A stretch of 39,950 nucleotides of DNA from Bacteroidales bacterium (GTDB taxonomy: Bacteria; Bacteroidota; Bacteroidia; Bacteroidales; UBA12077). Each line of letters begins with the position of its first letter. The first letter of the stretch is position 1. A program made the translations under genes and the position numbers. Location: assembly GCA_030668615.1 (NCBI GenBank), contig DAOUTQ010000010.1, positions 1 through 39,950 of the forward strand, in the 5' to 3' direction. Under the pieces are notes generated by a model. That model was not told the origin of the DNA. It saw only the letters and a list, made by a program, of their open reading frames with translations, and did not search any database. Shown here one piece after another: positions 8,522 through 16,418 of this stretch.

Positions 8522-8565
8522 TTAACATTAACTTAACATTGATTTAATTAAAACTTAACTTAAAA
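8522..8565 (+). promoter_or_regulatory. Putative Pho box: four 11-bp direct repeats upstream of the PiT gene
   Basis: TTAAC-type repeats recur with an exact 11-bp period: TTAACATTAAC (8522), TTAACATTGAT (8533), TTAATTAAAAC (8544) and TTAACTTAAAA (8555). An 11-bp direct-repeat layout is how PhoB/OmpR-family regulators bind in tandem. A block at 8528-8548 matches 19915-19935, upstream of the porin gene, at 20 of 21 positions (consensus TTAACTTAACATTRATTTAA). The neighbouring genes are a phosphate transporter and PhoR/PhoB-like regulators, so PhoB binding is the natural inference. The exact motif is not taken from a database. Confidence 0.62.
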
Positions 8566-8591
8566 AAGATACGCGTAATACTAACTATAGC

Positions 8592-8599
8592 TACTTTTG
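8592..8599 (+). promoter_or_regulatory. -7 promoter element TACTTTTG for the PiT gene
   Basis: TACTTTTG matches the Bacteroidota sigma-A -7 consensus TAnnTTTG. No TTTG-like -33 element lies about 20 bp upstream; the 11-bp repeats end 26 bp upstream instead, as expected for an activator-dependent promoter. The predicted start leaves a leader of roughly 20 nt before the ATG at 8625. Confidence 0.5.
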
Positions 8600-8624
8600 A
8601 CACAAATTTAAATCAATATTAAAA

Positions 8625-10883
8625 ATGGAAAATTTTTACATTATTCTTGTTGTAATACTCTTTGCATTAGCTATTTCCGATTTAATTGTGGGAGTAAGTA
8701 ATGATGCTGTTAACTTTTTAAATTCAGCAATTGGATCAAAAGTAGCACCACGTTATGTTATTATGATAATAGCTAGTATTGGGATTTTGGTTGGAACAAC
8801 GTTTTCAAGTGGAATGATGGAAGTTGCCAGAAAAGGTATTTTTCATCCTGATCAATTCTATTTTTCGGAAATAATGGTCATATTTCTTGCTGTTATGCTT
8901 ACCGATGTTGTATTGCTTGATGTTTTTAATACTTTAGGATTACCTACATCTACTACAGTTTCAATAGTATTCGAACTTTTAGGTTCTGCAGTAGCAGTTG
9001 CTTTAATAAAGATTAATCATTTAGGTCAATCGGCTGCAGATTTAGGATTATATATAAATTCTGGTAAAGCACTTGCAATTATATCTGGGATATTGCTCTC
9101 GGTAGTTGTAGCATTCAGCATAGGTGCATTGGTAATGTACATAACCAGATTAGTTTTCTCATTTAATCATAAAAAAACTTTTAGTCGTTTTGGAGCGGTC
9201 TGGGGTGGTATTGCAATTACAGCCATAACATATTTTATATTAATTAAAGGTGCAAAAGGCTCTTCATTCTTATCAGCAGAAACAACAGAATGGATAAAAG
9301 GAAATACTTCATTAATAATACTATATAGTTTTATTGGATGGACAGTTTTACTTCAGTTACTATACTGGATTGTAAAATTAGACATCTTAAAAATGATTGT
9401 TCTTGTAGGTACTTTTGCTCTGGCAATGGCATTTGCAGGTAACGATTTAGTAAACTTTATTGGTGTTCCATTGGCAGGGCTAAAATCATTTCAAACATTT
9501 TTAGCTGATCCGGGATCTGATCCTGATGGATTACTCATGGTAGCCTTAACTGGAAAATCAAAAGCAAATACCTTAATTCTTCTAATTGCTGGACTGGTAA
9601 TGGTAGTAACATTATGGATGTCAAAGAAAGCAAGAAAAGTTACAGAAACGGAACTTAATTTAAGCAGACAAAGCGCAGGAAGCGAACGATTTGGGTCAAG
9701 TCTACTTTCTAGAACAATTGTTAGAACTGCAATGGATATAGGTAATGCTGTAAGTAAAGTTACTCCTAAGGTAATGAAAAAGAGTGTTTCGAAAAGATTT
9801 GACGATTCTACTTATAGAAAAAGTATTAAAACAATGAAAGATGCTCCTTCATTCGATATGGTAAGAGCTTCTGTAAATCTGACCGTTGCAAGTATATTAA
9901 TTTCTTTTGCCACTTCGTTAAAACTGCCGTTATCAACAACTTATGTGACTTTTATGGTTGCAATGGGAACATCTTTAGCTGACAAGGCCTGGGGACGAGA
10001 AAGTGCAGTATACAGAATTACAGGTGTTATTGCGGTAATTGGAGGTTGGTTTATGACAGCATTAACTGCGTTTACTGTTGCATTTATTATAGCCTTGGTT
10101 ATAAGTTGGGGTGGAGCGATAGCTATTGGTGTATTTGTTTTACTTGCATTATATACTGTAATGCGTACACACACTTCATTTCATAAGAAAGAAGCTAGAA
10201 AACACCTGATTAAAAGACTTGATGACGACGAATTACAAACAGATAACATTATGACTAAATGCTCTCTTGAAGTAAGAAGGATGTTAAAGTCGGTGGTAAA
10301 TGTATTTAATGAAACTGTAGTAGGTTTAACTAATGAAGATCGAAAATCACTTAAAAATGTATGTAAGGAAGTTGACGAGTTAAACGCAGAAGCAAAACTC
10401 TTAAAGAATAATGTTCACAATACTTTATTAAAACTACAAGAAGCAGAAGGAGAAACAGGACACTATTATGTACAGGTAATTGACTATTTAAGGGAAATGG
10501 CTCATGCTTTATCCTTTATCTCACACCCTAGTTTTGATCATGTTGATAATAATCATAAACCATTGCTTAAAATTCAAATTGATGAATTAAATGAACTCAA
10601 TAAAAGTATTACTGATTTATTTGAAACAATAATACTTACAATCGAGAAAAATGAATTTGATAATATTCCTGGATTAATTGAAAAGCAACAAATCATTTTA
10701 GACTCACTTAAAGAAGGTCGTAAAAACCAAATTAAAAGAATAAAAAGTGATGAAGCAGGAACTAGAAATAGTATTTTGTATCTTGGAATTATGAATGAAA
10801 TAAAGAATTTCTTATTACAATCAATAAATCTGGTAAAAGCACAAAGAGACTTTATTGAATACCAAATGAATAATAAAGAATAA
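8625..10883 (+). CDS. pit: PiT-family inorganic phosphate transporter with PhoU-like C-terminal domain
   Basis: This is a 752-aa inner-membrane transporter for phosphate, probably symported with a cation. The two PiT signature repeats are present: SDLIVGVSNDAVNFLNSAIG near residues 18-37 and FAGNDLVNFIGVPLAG near 270-285, each with the conserved ND. The motif GLPTSTTVS and its second copy KLPLSTTYVTF complete the inverted-repeat fold. Membrane segments fill residues 1 to about 335 and 410-515. From about 520 to the end the protein is soluble, helical and PhoU-like (MTKCSLEVRRMLKSVVNVFNE), which may gate transport. Such long PiT-PhoU fusions are usual in Bacteroidota. The upstream 11-bp repeats suggest phosphate regulation. 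A strong terminator follows, and a PhoR-like kinase is next downstream. Confidence 0.92.
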   Translation: MENFYIILVVILFALAISDLIVGVSNDAVNFLNSAIGSKVAPRYVIMIIASIGILVGTTFSSGMMEVARKGIFHPDQFYFSEIMVIFLAVMLTDVVLLDVFNTLGLPTSTTVSIVFELLGSAVAVALIKINHLGQSAADLGLYINSGKALAIISGILLSVVVAFSIGALVMYITRLVFSFNHKKTFSRFGAVWGGIAITAITYFILIKGAKGSSFLSAETTEWIKGNTSLIILYSFIGWTVLLQLLYWIVKLDILKMIVLVGTFALAMAFAGNDLVNFIGVPLAGLKSFQTFLADPGSDPDGLLMVALTGKSKANTLILLIAGLVMVVTLWMSKKARKVTETELNLSRQSAGSERFGSSLLSRTIVRTAMDIGNAVSKVTPKVMKKSVSKRFDDSTYRKSIKTMKDAPSFDMVRASVNLTVASILISFATSLKLPLSTTYVTFMVAMGTSLADKAWGRESAVYRITGVIAVIGGWFMTALTAFTVAFIIALVISWGGAIAIGVFVLLALYTVMRTHTSFHKKEARKHLIKRLDDDELQTDNIMTKCSLEVRRMLKSVVNVFNETVVGLTNEDRKSLKNVCKEVDELNAEAKLLKNNVHNTLLKLQEAEGETGHYYVQVIDYLREMAHALSFISHPSFDHVDNNHKPLLKIQIDELNELNKSITDLFETIILTIEKNEFDNIPGLIEKQQIILDSLKEGRKNQIKRIKSDEAGTRNSILYLGIMNEIKNFLLQSINLVKAQRDFIEYQMNNKE

Positions 10884-10900
10884 AAGATCTTTTAAACAAT

Positions 10901-10928
10901 AAAAAGCTGGCTTTAGAGCCAGCTTTTT
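10901..10928 (+). terminator. Rho-independent terminator after the PiT gene
   Basis: Perfect 12-bp arms AAAAAGCTGGCT (10901-10912) and AGCCAGCTTTTT (10917-10928) surround the tetraloop TTAG, with a T tract at the 3' side. It separates the transporter from the kinase gene at 11060, so phoR is probably transcribed separately. Confidence 0.9.
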
Positions 10929-11059
10929 AACATAACAAAGATTTAATTTATTTTAGCTTAGAGGAACGATATTAAAGGACTTATATTTTACATTCTATTT
11001 TTTAATGTCCTTTTGATATAAAAGAATTATTTAATAATTGCAAAATATCAAGCAAGATT

Positions 11060-12835
11060 ATGACGAAAAGATATTCATTTAAAAGAAAATTGTTTTTATA
11101 CTTTTTTACGGTATTCCTTGCATTTACTGTAGCTATATTATTGTTTCAATACTCAAGAGAAAAAAGGTATAGAACGGATCAATTAAATAATACCCTAAAT
11201 AGTATAACACAAATTACTCACAACTATATTAAAAGTAATTTAATCCCAGAAACTGAAAATTGGGATATATTAGATTCTATAGTAAAGATTCTTCCACGAA
11301 ATGATGTGAGAATAACAATAGTTGATATAAAAGGCTTAGTTAATTATGACAGTTCTGTTGAGGATTATCGCTCAATGGAAAATCATAAAGAAAGACCGGA
11401 AATTCAAAAATCTGTTTATAGTGAATTTGGTACAAATATTAGGAAATCAGCCACAACAGGCACAAGTTATTATTATTACTCTCAATATTTTGAAAAATAC
11501 TTTGTTCGTACTGCAGTTGTGTATGATATTAAAGTAAAAAGCTTTTTAAAAGCCGAAAGATTATTTCTTTTATTTATAGCATTTACCTTCTTTGTATTTT
11601 GGATCGTATTAGATGTAGTAACAAGCAAATTCGGTAAATCAGTTTCTAAACTTAAAGATTTTGCCATAAAAGTTAATCAAGATAAAAAGTATGATCTCGA
11701 TTTTCGTTTCCCGAAAGACGAGCTTGGTGTAATAAGTAATCAGATTGTACAAATATACCAGAATCTTAAGGAAGCTAAAGATGAAATTAATATAGAAAAA
11801 GAAAAGCTATTTAATCACTTAGATGTATTGCATGAAGGTGTTGCATTCTTTTCTCCCGAGAGAAGTAAAACATTAATAAACAGTCACTTTATGCAGTATA
11901 TGAATATTATTTCTAATCAGTTATCTATTACAGCTGATGACTTTTTTGGTTTTAAAGAATTTAAACCTGTTGAAAAATTTCTTGATCAAAATACAAAAGG
12001 AGACATAAGTACAGTTCAGGAACTTCCTCGACTTGAATTTAAATTAGATAAAAGTGGGAAATATTTTAAAATTCAATGTGTAATTTTTCATGATAAAATC
12101 TTTGAAGTAATTATTACTGATATTACAAAGCTTGAAAAAAACAGGCTGATCAAACAACAAATGACCTCAAATATTGCGCATGAATTAAAAACTCCTGTTA
12201 CATCAATTAATGGTTATCTTGAAACAATCTTAGATGATCCCAATATTGAAGCCGAAAAGAAAAATCATTTTATTGAAAGAGCCAATGTACAAGCAACCAG
12301 ATTAGCAGATTTAATTAATGATATTGTTATATTAAATAAAATTGAAGAAGCAGGTGAGCATTTTGCTTTTGAAAAAATTAATATTTCAAAACTAATACTT
12401 GAAGTTAAAGATGAATTTGAGACTGCTATAGAAAAGAAAAAGATGAATCTTAATGTTGACTTAAAGGAAGATTCAAATGTAGATGGTAACAGACCTTTAA
12501 TTTTATCTATATTTAGAAATTTGATTGAAAATGCTATTAATTATGCAGGAGAGAAAACCGAAATACTTGTTAATCTCTACAATGAAGATAATAAATTCTA
12601 TTACTTTTCATTTTCGGATAATGGAATTGGAATTCCTGAAGAACATTTAACAAGAATATTTGAACGATTTTATAGAATTGGTTCAGACAGATCTCGAAAG
12701 CTAGGAGGTACGGGTTTAGGATTGGCTATCGTGAAAAATGCAGTAGTATTGCATAAAGGAGAGATTTCAGTTAGGAATTCAAAAAACGGTGGTACTGAAT
12801 TCTTATTCACGCTTCCAAAATCAGATAAAAAGTAA
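11060..12835 (+). CDS. phoR: PhoR-like membrane sensor histidine kinase
   Basis: This 591-aa kinase has two membrane segments at about residues 11-29 and 167-187, enclosing a periplasmic domain of about 135 aa. A HAMP-like linker (190-240) and a divergent PAS-like domain (245-360) follow. The HisKA H box is NIAHELKTPVTS with His374, and the HATPase has an N box with Asn487/Asn491, G1 DNGIGIP (520-526) and G2 GGTGLGL (549-555). This is the architecture of Bacteroidota PhoR, which monitors phosphate state and phosphorylates PhoB. The call to PhoR rests on architecture plus the adjacent PiT gene and the PhoB-like gene; an unrelated envelope-stress kinase is possible. Unusually, the regulator gene is convergent rather than in the same operon. 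Confidence 0.78.
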   Translation: MTKRYSFKRKLFLYFFTVFLAFTVAILLFQYSREKRYRTDQLNNTLNSITQITHNYIKSNLIPETENWDILDSIVKILPRNDVRITIVDIKGLVNYDSSVEDYRSMENHKERPEIQKSVYSEFGTNIRKSATTGTSYYYYSQYFEKYFVRTAVVYDIKVKSFLKAERLFLLFIAFTFFVFWIVLDVVTSKFGKSVSKLKDFAIKVNQDKKYDLDFRFPKDELGVISNQIVQIYQNLKEAKDEINIEKEKLFNHLDVLHEGVAFFSPERSKTLINSHFMQYMNIISNQLSITADDFFGFKEFKPVEKFLDQNTKGDISTVQELPRLEFKLDKSGKYFKIQCVIFHDKIFEVIITDITKLEKNRLIKQQMTSNIAHELKTPVTSINGYLETILDDPNIEAEKKNHFIERANVQATRLADLINDIVILNKIEEAGEHFAFEKINISKLILEVKDEFETAIEKKKMNLNVDLKEDSNVDGNRPLILSIFRNLIENAINYAGEKTEILVNLYNEDNKFYYFSFSDNGIGIPEEHLTRIFERFYRIGSDRSRKLGGTGLGLAIVKNAVVLHKGEISVRNSKNGGTEFLFTLPKSDKK

Positions 12836-12855
12836 AAATCTACCTCAAGATTTTT
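12834..12855. terminator. Weak AT-rich hairpin between convergent phoR and phoB
   Basis: AAAAATCT (12834-12841) and AGATTTTT (12848-12855) form 8-bp arms around ACCTCA, directly at the phoR stop codon. The stem has only two G:C pairs but is flanked by A and T tracts on both sides, so it may end transcription in both directions. Confidence 0.4.
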
Positions 12856-12923
12856 ACCAGAAAAATATAAACCTTGCTAGAAATATTCTATCTGGATTTG
12901 CTTAATATGGTTTTGCTTTTATA

Positions 12924-13619
12924 TTAATTTTTAAACTTATATCCTACACCTTTAATTGTTTTTATATGTTCATCTCCAATCTTTTCACGTAATTTTCTAA
13001 TATGTACATCAATAGTCCTTTCTCCAACTACAATATCATCTCCCCATACAGAACTAAAAATTTCATCTCTTGTAAATACTCTATCTGGTTTTGATATTAA
13101 AAGTACAAGTAATTGAAATTCCTTTTTAGGTAATACTAACTCTTCTTCATCCCTTGTTACAACGTATCTTTCCTTATCAATAATCAAGTTAGATTGTTTA
13201 ATTATGAGATCATTATCTATGCTTTTATGATCACTATCTTTAAACCTTTTTAGTAAAGCTCTTAATCTACTTATTAAAACTTTTGGTTTAACTGGTTTTG
13301 TAATATAATCATCTGCACCGGCATCAAAGCCGGCTATTTGTGAATAATCCTCTCCTCTTGCAGTTAAAAAAGCAATTATTGTATTCTGAAACTTTTTATC
13401 TTGTCGTAGAATTTCGCAAGCTTCTATACCGTCCATTTCAGGCATCATTACATCAAGAATAATTAAATGAGGATTAACCTTTTTAGCAAGCTCAATAGCT
13501 TCTTTTCCATTTTGAGCAGTATATACCTCAAATCCCTCTTTTTGGATATTATAACTTAAAAATTCAAGAATATCAGGTTCATCATCAACAAGTAATATTT
13601 TAAAATCTTTATTATTCAT
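12924..13619 (-). CDS. phoB: PhoB-like OmpR-family response regulator
   Basis: This 231-aa regulator has a receiver domain at residues 5-120 with acidic pocket Asp12/Asp13, phospho-acceptor Asp56 in LIILDVMMPEMDG, Thr86 and Lys108 in YITKPVKP. A winged-helix DNA-binding domain fills about 132-231, with the recognition region RTIDVHIRKLREKIGDEHIKTIKGVGYKF. This class binds direct repeats with an 11-bp period as a tandem dimer, which agrees with the repeats found at 8522 and 19920. The gene is convergent to phoR, 88 nt away. It begins 2 nt after the stop of the M23 peptidase gene, so the two form one transcript. Assignment to PhoB rather than another OmpR-type regulator is inferred from the neighbouring kinase and transporter. 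Confidence 0.78.
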   Translation of the reverse strand: MNNKDFKILLVDDEPDILEFLSYNIQKEGFEVYTAQNGKEAIELAKKVNPHLIILDVMMPEMDGIEACEILRQDKKFQNTIIAFLTARGEDYSQIAGFDAGADDYITKPVKPKVLISRLRALLKRFKDSDHKSIDNDLIIKQSNLIIDKERYVVTRDEEELVLPKKEFQLLVLLISKPDRVFTRDEIFSSVWGDDIVVGERTIDVHIRKLREKIGDEHIKTIKGVGYKFKN

Positions 13620-13621
13620 TT

Positions 13622-14320
13622 CTATTTAAGCTTCTCTATTTTAAGAATTAAGTTCGGATCTATACATAAGTTATGAAAATATTCAATTGCCGATGGAGGT
13701 GCAACTCCCGGGAAATCACCTTCATTCCCTAACATATCGATAATAACCTGAAAATGGAGATGAGGAGGCCAGTTACCATTAACATTTTCACTGCCAATTT
13801 TAGCAATTTCATCTCCTCTCCTTACCTGTTGCCCCACCTTTTTATTCTCAATTGAATCTTTACTTAAATGGCCATATAAAGTATAGAAAATTTCACCTTC
13901 GATTAAATGTTCCAGTATTAAAGTTGGACCGTAATCTCCAAACGTTTCATTTTCTTTGAAGCTATGAATTATTCCAGGTAAAGGTGAATAAACAGGGTTT
14001 CCTTCTTTTAACCAAATATCAATTCCAAGATGAATACTACGGGGTTCTCCTTCATTATCGAAATGCTTACTCCTTTTATAAATCAAACGATCTTCAAAAT
14101 AGCCACCAACACCAACTTTCTTTTTTTCTTTTTTAAGCTTTTCAAAAACATAACCAGTAAATACATTTGTATTATCCAAGTCAATATCGTATAGTTCTGA
14201 GTTATTATCTGAAAAATCAAAAACAAAAACGTTTTTATCACTTAATTCAATATCAACAACACTTGCAAAAAAGTCTCTGTTATCCTGAAGAATCTTTACA
14301 ATATGTTCTCTTTTATCCAT
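13622..14320 (-). CDS. M23 (LytM-like) metallopeptidase-fold protein without signal peptide
   Basis: This 232-aa protein carries a zinc-peptidase M23 domain with the expected ligands: His97 and Asp101 in HLGID, His151 in YGHLS, and His187/His189 in PPHLHFQ. The ATG at 14318-14320 is preferred over an upstream TTG at 14338. Either way there is no signal peptide, lipobox or membrane helix, so it should stay in the cytoplasm, odd for a fold that normally cleaves peptidoglycan peptides. The C-terminal part, with GDFPGVAPPS and LCIDPNLIL, resembles the M23 module that is fused to class III aminotransferases in some bacteria, here free-standing. It lies 2 nt upstream of phoB in the same operon. Its substrate is unknown. 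Confidence 0.75.
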   Translation of the reverse strand: MDKREHIVKILQDNRDFFASVVDIELSDKNVFVFDFSDNNSELYDIDLDNTNVFTGYVFEKLKKEKKKVGVGGYFEDRLIYKRSKHFDNEGEPRSIHLGIDIWLKEGNPVYSPLPGIIHSFKENETFGDYGPTLILEHLIEGEIFYTLYGHLSKDSIENKKVGQQVRRGDEIAKIGSENVNGNWPPHLHFQVIIDMLGNEGDFPGVAPPSAIEYFHNLCIDPNLILKIEKLK

Positions 14321-14345
14321 TGCTGAATTTTTATGCAAGTTAATG

Positions 14346-14369
14346 AATTCTGAACATAATTTCAGAATT
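14346..14369. other. 9-bp inverted repeat upstream of the M23-phoB operon
   Basis: AATTCTGAA (14346-14354) and TTCAGAATT (14361-14369) are perfect arms separated by 6 nt, lying 26 nt upstream of the M23 gene's ATG at 14320. It may be an operator or part of the leader of the M23-phoB transcript. Confidence 0.35.
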
Positions 14370-14388
14370 ACAAGTTAAGATAAAAAAG

Positions 14389-14414
14389 AAAACCTGGATT
14401 CTCGTCCAGGTTTT
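14389..14414 (-). terminator. Rho-independent terminator after the long cold-shock-domain gene
   Basis: On the minus strand the stem AAAACCTGG / CCAGGTTTT (plus-strand arms 14389-14397 and 14406-14414) with an 8-nt loop is followed by a T-rich run. It lies between the stop at 14448 and the M23 gene, so phoB transcription starts anew below it. Confidence 0.85.
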
Positions 14415-14447
14415 TATTTCTAATATAGTGTGAAAAGTTCTAAATTA

Positions 14448-14897
14448 TTATTTAAACAGTTTTACTTTTACTGCAGTAGGACCTTTTTGTCCCATTTCTA
14501 CTTCAAAACTAACAAGGTTACCTTCTTTAATTTCTTCGAGTACATTATTCACATGAACAAAAACACTTTCTTTTGTTTCCGAATCTTTTATAAAACCATA
14601 TCCTTTTGAATCATTAAAAAATGCAACAGTTCCCTTTCTTATAGGATCAAAGTTTTCAGAATCACTTTTTGGAACCCCCAATTCAATATCTTCAGCATTG
14701 ATTTTCTGTTTCTTATCAGGATCAGGAGGAGTAGATGATATTCTTCCGTTTTCATCAACATATGCTATCATATCATCAAGACTAGTTTTCTTCTCGCCTT
14801 CTTTTCTAGCAAGTTTCTTTTTCTCTTTGTCTTTTCTCTTTTTTTCTTTTTTACTTCGAACTTCTTTTTTGTTGAAAGTTTCCTGTGATCTTCCCAT
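14448..14897 (-). CDS. Cold-shock-domain protein with lysine-rich N-terminal extension
   Basis: This 149-aa protein ends in a complete cold-shock domain, about residues 86-149, with RNP1 KGYGFIK (98-104) and RNP2 SVFVHV (111-116), a nucleic-acid chaperone fold that binds single-stranded RNA or DNA. Residues 10-37 are almost entirely Lys, Arg and Glu (SKKEKKRKDKEKKKLARKEG), likely a charged disordered or helical RNA-binding tail. A short acidic linker joins them. It is about twice the length of a plain CspA-type protein. The gene is last in the minus-strand run behind the sigma factor gene, 59 nt away, and has its own terminator. It may act in cold adaptation or RNA remodelling; this is inferred. 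Confidence 0.85.
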   Translation of the reverse strand: MGRSQETFNKKEVRSKKEKKRKDKEKKKLARKEGEKKTSLDDMIAYVDENGRISSTPPDPDKKQKINAEDIELGVPKSDSENFDPIRKGTVAFFNDSKGYGFIKDSETKESVFVHVNNVLEEIKEGNLVSFEVEMGQKGPTAVKVKLFK

Positions 14898-14956
14898 AAA
14901 TATATTTTACTTTTTTATTTTAAAGTTAGTATTTGTTTTCTTTGTTATGCAAAATT

Positions 14957-15823
14957 CTAATTCTCTAAAAGAGTTATATTTGATTTTAATAGCATTTTTA
15001 ATTTCAATAATCCCCTGCTTTTTATCTGACGTATTCGCTCTGATGACATATCATATTCAAGAGCAATATCGTGCAGTGAGTAGATAGGAGTATTAAATAA
15101 ACCAAATGACATAGTTAATATTTCTGCTTCCCGTTTCGAAAGTTTACTTAAAGCTCTTTTTATATTTGTTACAAGCGATTCCATCATAGACTTATTATCG
15201 GGTGACGGAATATTACCTGTCTGAACAACATCGTACAAATTAAAATCGCTTTCAGCATCGCCTGACATTGGCGAATCAAAAGAAATTTGTCTTTTTCTAA
15301 TATCGTTTGCTTGCTTTACTTCCTCGTCAGTTAAGTCGAGATAACCTGCAATTTCATCATTGGTTGGCTCTCTTTCAAATTCTTGTTCTAAAAAAGGAAT
15401 TGCTCTTGTAATTTTATTAATTGATGATATTCGGTTTAGGGGCAGTCGTACAATTCTGGTTTGATCTGAAATAGCCTGAATAATTGACTGACGAATCCAC
15501 CAAACCGCATAAGAAATAAATTTAAAACCTCGTGTTTCATCAAATTTCTTGGCCGCTTTCACCAATCCAACATTTCCTTCGTTAATTAAATCTGAAAAAG
15601 ATAAACCTTGGTTCTGATATTGCTTTGCCACTGAAATTACAAAACGTAGGTTTGATACAACCAACTTATCAAGTGCAATTTTATCACCGCTCTTAATTCG
15701 AATCGTCAAATCAACTTCCTCTTCAGCAGAGATTACAGGATACTTGCTTATTTCTTGAAAGTATCTGTTTATTGATCCTTCTGCTCTTTGAGTTATTTGT
15801 TTTGTAATTTTTAACTGCCGCAT
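14957..15823 (-). CDS. RpoD-like RNA polymerase sigma factor, probable second (group 2) paralogue
   Basis: This 288-aa protein has the size and start (MRQLKITKQITQR) of the short Bacteroidota housekeeping sigma factor. Regions 1.2 to 2.4 are strongly conserved, with NLRFVISVAKQYQNQGLSF at 58-76 and the -10-recognition stretch DETRGFKFISYAVWWIRQS at 95-113. Region 3 is moderately similar. Region 4, residues 225-288, diverges clearly: the usual TRERVRQI is SSERIRQIKSRGLLKLK and the family C-terminus is replaced by MLLKSNITLLEN. I infer a paralogue that keeps -7 recognition but reads a different -33 element or activator contact. It sits between two cold-shock genes, which suggests a stress role. 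That it is the only RpoD of the genome cannot be excluded from the window. Confidence 0.82.
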   Translation of the reverse strand: MRQLKITKQITQRAEGSINRYFQEISKYPVISAEEEVDLTIRIKSGDKIALDKLVVSNLRFVISVAKQYQNQGLSFSDLINEGNVGLVKAAKKFDETRGFKFISYAVWWIRQSIIQAISDQTRIVRLPLNRISSINKITRAIPFLEQEFEREPTNDEIAGYLDLTDEEVKQANDIRKRQISFDSPMSGDAESDFNLYDVVQTGNIPSPDNKSMMESLVTNIKRALSKLSKREAEILTMSFGLFNTPIYSLHDIALEYDMSSERIRQIKSRGLLKLKMLLKSNITLLEN

Positions 15824-15943
15824 TAATTCCCTTTATTTTTTCTTTCCGGTTCTAATTCCCAAATAGATCTCTTGAAATTACATATTTATGCCCATATCAA
15901 TCTGATGACTGATACAGGTATCTTAATTTTCAAAAACCATTCT

Positions 15944-16144
15944 TTATTCTGCTAATTTTACATTTATTGCACTAAGTCCTTTTTCTCCATCCTGTGTTTC
16001 AAAAACAACTTCCTGCTCAGGTTGAAGACCTGCAAAAGAATTAGCTAAACCAGTACGATGAACAAAAACATCTTCTCCATTTTCTGATTCAATAAAGCCA
16101 TATCCTTTTACCGGATTATACCATTTTACTTTGCCTTTAATCAT
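15944..16144 (-). CDS. CspA-family cold-shock protein
   Basis: This 66-aa single-domain protein consists of a cold-shock fold: MIKGKVKWYNPVKGYGFIE contains RNP1 (KGYGFIE) and EDVFVHRTGL contains RNP2. Such proteins bind single-stranded RNA and melt structure during cold or growth transitions. The gene lies 19 nt downstream of the RRM-protein gene, so both are on one transcript, and 120 bp upstream of the sigma gene. Its length and sequence are typical of the family, and nothing is missing. Confidence 0.93.
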   Translation of the reverse strand: MIKGKVKWYNPVKGYGFIESENGEDVFVHRTGLANSFAGLQPEQEVVFETQDGEKGLSAINVKLAE

Positions 16145-16163
16145 AATAAATATTCAGTTTATA

Positions 16164-16418
16164 TTAATAGTCTTCTTTCTTAGGCTTTGCTTCATTAACA
16201 ACAATTTCTCGACTTTTCAAATCAGTTCCATTAAGTTCCTCCACAGCTTTATTTGCTTCATCGTTATTATCCATTGTAATAAAACCAAAGCCTTTACTTC
16301 TTCCACTATACTTATCGGTAATAATTTTATGTGAACTTACACTACCGTACTCTTCAAAAAGTTCTTTTAATTCGTCTTCGTTTACCTTAAAATCAAGGTT
16401 TCCTACATAAATATTCAT
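16164..16418 (-). CDS. Single-RRM RNA-binding protein
   Basis: This 84-aa protein is one RNA-recognition motif: RNP2 is IYVGNLDF at residues 3-10 and RNP1 is SKGFGFITM at about 41-49, each with the aromatic residues that stack on RNA. A short charged tail (AKPKKEDY) follows. Small RRM proteins of this type in Bacteroidota and cyanobacteria are implicated in RNA regulation and cold response. It is the first gene of a unit with the CspA gene. A -7 octamer TACATTTG lies about 208 bp upstream on the same strand, which would give a leader of roughly 200 nt, like those of cold-shock mRNAs. Confidence 0.92.
   Translation of the reverse strand: MNIYVGNLDFKVNEDELKELFEEYGSVSSHKIITDKYSGRSKGFGFITMDNNDEANKAVEELNGTDLKSREIVVNEAKPKKEDY

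Noticed and set aside
14698-15087. Plus-strand 129-aa open frame
   Set aside because: It runs antisense across the cold-shock and sigma genes and is rich in Phe, Ser and Leu as expected for the complement of Lys/Glu-rich coding sequence.
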